NCBI GenBank assembly: GCA_026874595.1
Contig: CM049318.1
Span: forward strand, 53,791,250 to 53,855,249
DNA length: 64,000 bases
From: Sipunculus nudus
Lineage: Eukaryota; Annelida; Sipuncula; Golfingiida; Sipunculidae
Direction of reading: 5' to 3'
Below are positions 62,016 through 64,000 of this stretch, one piece after another (the first letter of the stretch is position 1; every line of letters begins with the position of its first letter). The notes beneath the pieces were generated by a model. It searched no databases, was not told where the DNA came from, and saw nothing but the letters and a program-made list of their open reading frames with translations. A program made the translations under genes and the position numbers.

Positions 62016-64000
62016 TACAGTGACTGATCCCTTTAACAGGAAACTTCCAACATGGCTCATTCAGTTTGAAAATTATATACTTCACAAAAGCTGCTTATAT
62101 TTGCTTAGTATGGTACAGGCCCCTGGGCACTTGGCAAAGGGCAGTATATAGTAATGCCCTCCAAATACAGGATTAACAGTAATATACAGTAGCTGAACTT
62201 CATAGGATATGTGACAAATGAAAGGTCATGCGTAGGAGAATTAAACTTGTACATATTGTACATACCTGTTATGTAAATCATACTGCTTGACATTCACTGT
62301 AAACTTTAGCCCATGTTTCACTGTTAATCTAGTTGTAGTTCCTGCATTTATTAAGCAGCTGGTTAGTCAGTGGTATTATACAGTCATCGGGACTAGACAT
62401 TAATCCTTGAAAGTACTTGCCCAGTTTAAGGTAATAAGTGAATTTTTACCAATCGGGCAAGTTAAACTAAAGAAAATATGTGATTGCAGCCACCAACACT
62501 GTGTGTTCCAGAGGATTGTGATGTATGTTTTGTTGTATTAATTATAGACAGTAAACATGTCCAAAAGTTTGTTTTTTAATCATATTTTTGTTTAGTATTT
62601 GTATAAATAAATATACAGGTAAATAAAAAAAAACAGATAATATCAATATAATTTTATTTCCCTTAGAAAGAAAATGGTTAAATAAAGTCAGTGAAAATTA
62701 ATTAAAACTCCTGCTTCAGGTAAAAATTTATGTTGTACCCACTTGTCCCACCAACTTACCCAATTGCGCAAGTAGAAGCCACTTTTGGCTGCCCTGCCAA
62801 CATTTTCTGGAAGTTTTATTTGCCTCGGGCAAGCGGTTTTATAAATACATGTGAAGCCCAGGTCATTCTCAGAAAGATTTGTGATGAAAGAAAGTCTTAT
62901 AGCACTTAAAATGTTTATAATATTTTGTGAAAGGGCTGGGAAAAATGGAAATGAGGCAAGCAAGCAAACTGGGTTGAGTCAGGTTATGGCCCAACTGAAT
63001 TAAAACTAACCTCATTTTGAAGAAAATACACAATTGAAGCTACTTTATATCTCTAATAAGAACATTAGTACTGAATTGATTGATTAAGCACCATATAAAA
63101 CCACAGAATACCCATTATGTAATTTTAAGGACTTTAGATATTACATCGTGGTTTTATGATTAAAAGATTCTCTGACATACTTTGCCTGTGTGTACACAAC
63201 TTGAGATTAGATTTTGCACACCACAGTTTTATGGGATAATTGTAACATAGTATGTATTTGGTAGATCCTGTATGGCAAATTATTTTCATGGTTAATTAAC
63301 AACCACATGGAAATGACTGTGATCATTGCTTAAGTTTCTGTGCTGGTACCTGTTTAATTATTAAGGTAAATATATGTGTATTAGTCCCTGCACTGGCAAT
63401 CCAATCCTTGTGATATATGTTGGAAAGGTCAATTGGATTTATTATTACAGTAAAGTTCCTTGTATAAGTCGCATTTTTATGAGAAAGCTCACCTTGACAT
63501 TCACTAAGAACTGCATTAACTAAAAATTCCCATCATGTTTCTCTATGTAATATCCAGGCTTAAAGGCTTGCCCGTTTTCCAGAAGTAGTTAATCCTGACG
63601 TTCACTAAGAACTGCATCAACTAAAAATTCCAATCCTATGTTTCTATGTAATATCCAGGCTTAAAGGCTTGCCTGTTTTCCAGAGGTAGTTAAAACTGAG
63701 GTGATTATGAGCTTCACATATCTGACCTTGTTCTGTTTGTTAACAATGATTTATGTTATGACATGTCCTTGAATTATTCTATCAAGTTGACCCATTTGCA
63801 GTATTTTAAAAGCTTTGAATAAAACATTTCTGGGATCTCTGTGCCATTGTGATATCATAATAAACAAATTGATATAATTAAAGCTTTCCTTGGATTTAAT
63901 TTATCAATATATACTTTAACTAATAGAAAGCTGGCCTTATTTCCATAAATACTGGAATATTGTTGTAAATCTTCTACTTAATGACAAATATAACATGCTT
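62016..64000 (+). other. FMNL intron 2 to window end
   Basis: No exon recognised. It contains the 101-bp tandem duplication at 63495-63697. Confidence 0.45.
63495..63697. repeat. 101-bp tandem duplication (two copies)
   Basis: TCACTAAGAACTGCAT.AACT through GTTTTCCAGA.GTAGTTAA occurs twice, offset 101 bases, with few differences. Confidence 0.9.

Overview
The window looks like a piece of a bivalve mollusc nuclear genome. It is AT-rich, intron-dominated and gene-poor. It carries interspersed repeats that open with AGCTCAGCTGACT-type heads followed by TCCG tracts, which I associate with bivalve genomes. The species assignment is inference. No prokaryotic or organellar gene organisation is present.

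The only host gene I can identify with confidence is the 5' end of a formin-like (FMNL/Frl) gene on the + strand. A 5'-UTR exon probably opens at about 27350. The first coding exon (27750-27860) begins MGGSQS, an N-myristoylation-type start, and the second (38758-38841) ends at ICDQ. The junction is phase 0 and the two exons give the first 65 residues of the protein, the start of the GTPase-binding/FH3 region. Intron 1 is 10.9 kb. Intron 2 runs past the window end (more than 25 kb). I found no third exon. A short acidic open frame on the - strand near 2.1-2.3 kb, and a CpG-rich patch near 13.6-13.8 kb, are weak candidates for other exons or promoters.

Most of the rest is mobile or repeat DNA. 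The largest item is a 5.6-kb DIRS-type tyrosine-recombinase retrotransposon (5594-11168, coding on the - strand). It has inverted terminal repeats, an internal complementary region that matches both outer ends, and a TAAAAC core at both borders. Its gag, RT-RNase H and recombinase frames are broken by frameshifts, stops and homopolymer runs. Around it are two copies of a short-TIR element with 9-bp target duplications (15970-16639 and 28158-28856), a tRNA-derived SINE with a 15-bp target duplication (33270-33686), and a PIF/Harbinger-like MITE (38977-39426). There are also two TA-flanked elements (44923-45987 and 46551-46728), a hAT-like 1.7-kb element holding a CCAAT/E2F cluster (48911-50624), a foldback element (61017-61194) and another TA-flanked MITE (61599-62013). 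Tandem arrays include a strict 145-bp satellite (12.0-12.9 kb), a 24-bp minisatellite of about 20 copies (42.8-43.3 kb), a roughly 675-bp dimer (34.4-35.9 kb) and arrays of AGGTCA half-sites (22.2-22.9 kb).

Most short open frames in the window are unsupported and were not annotated.
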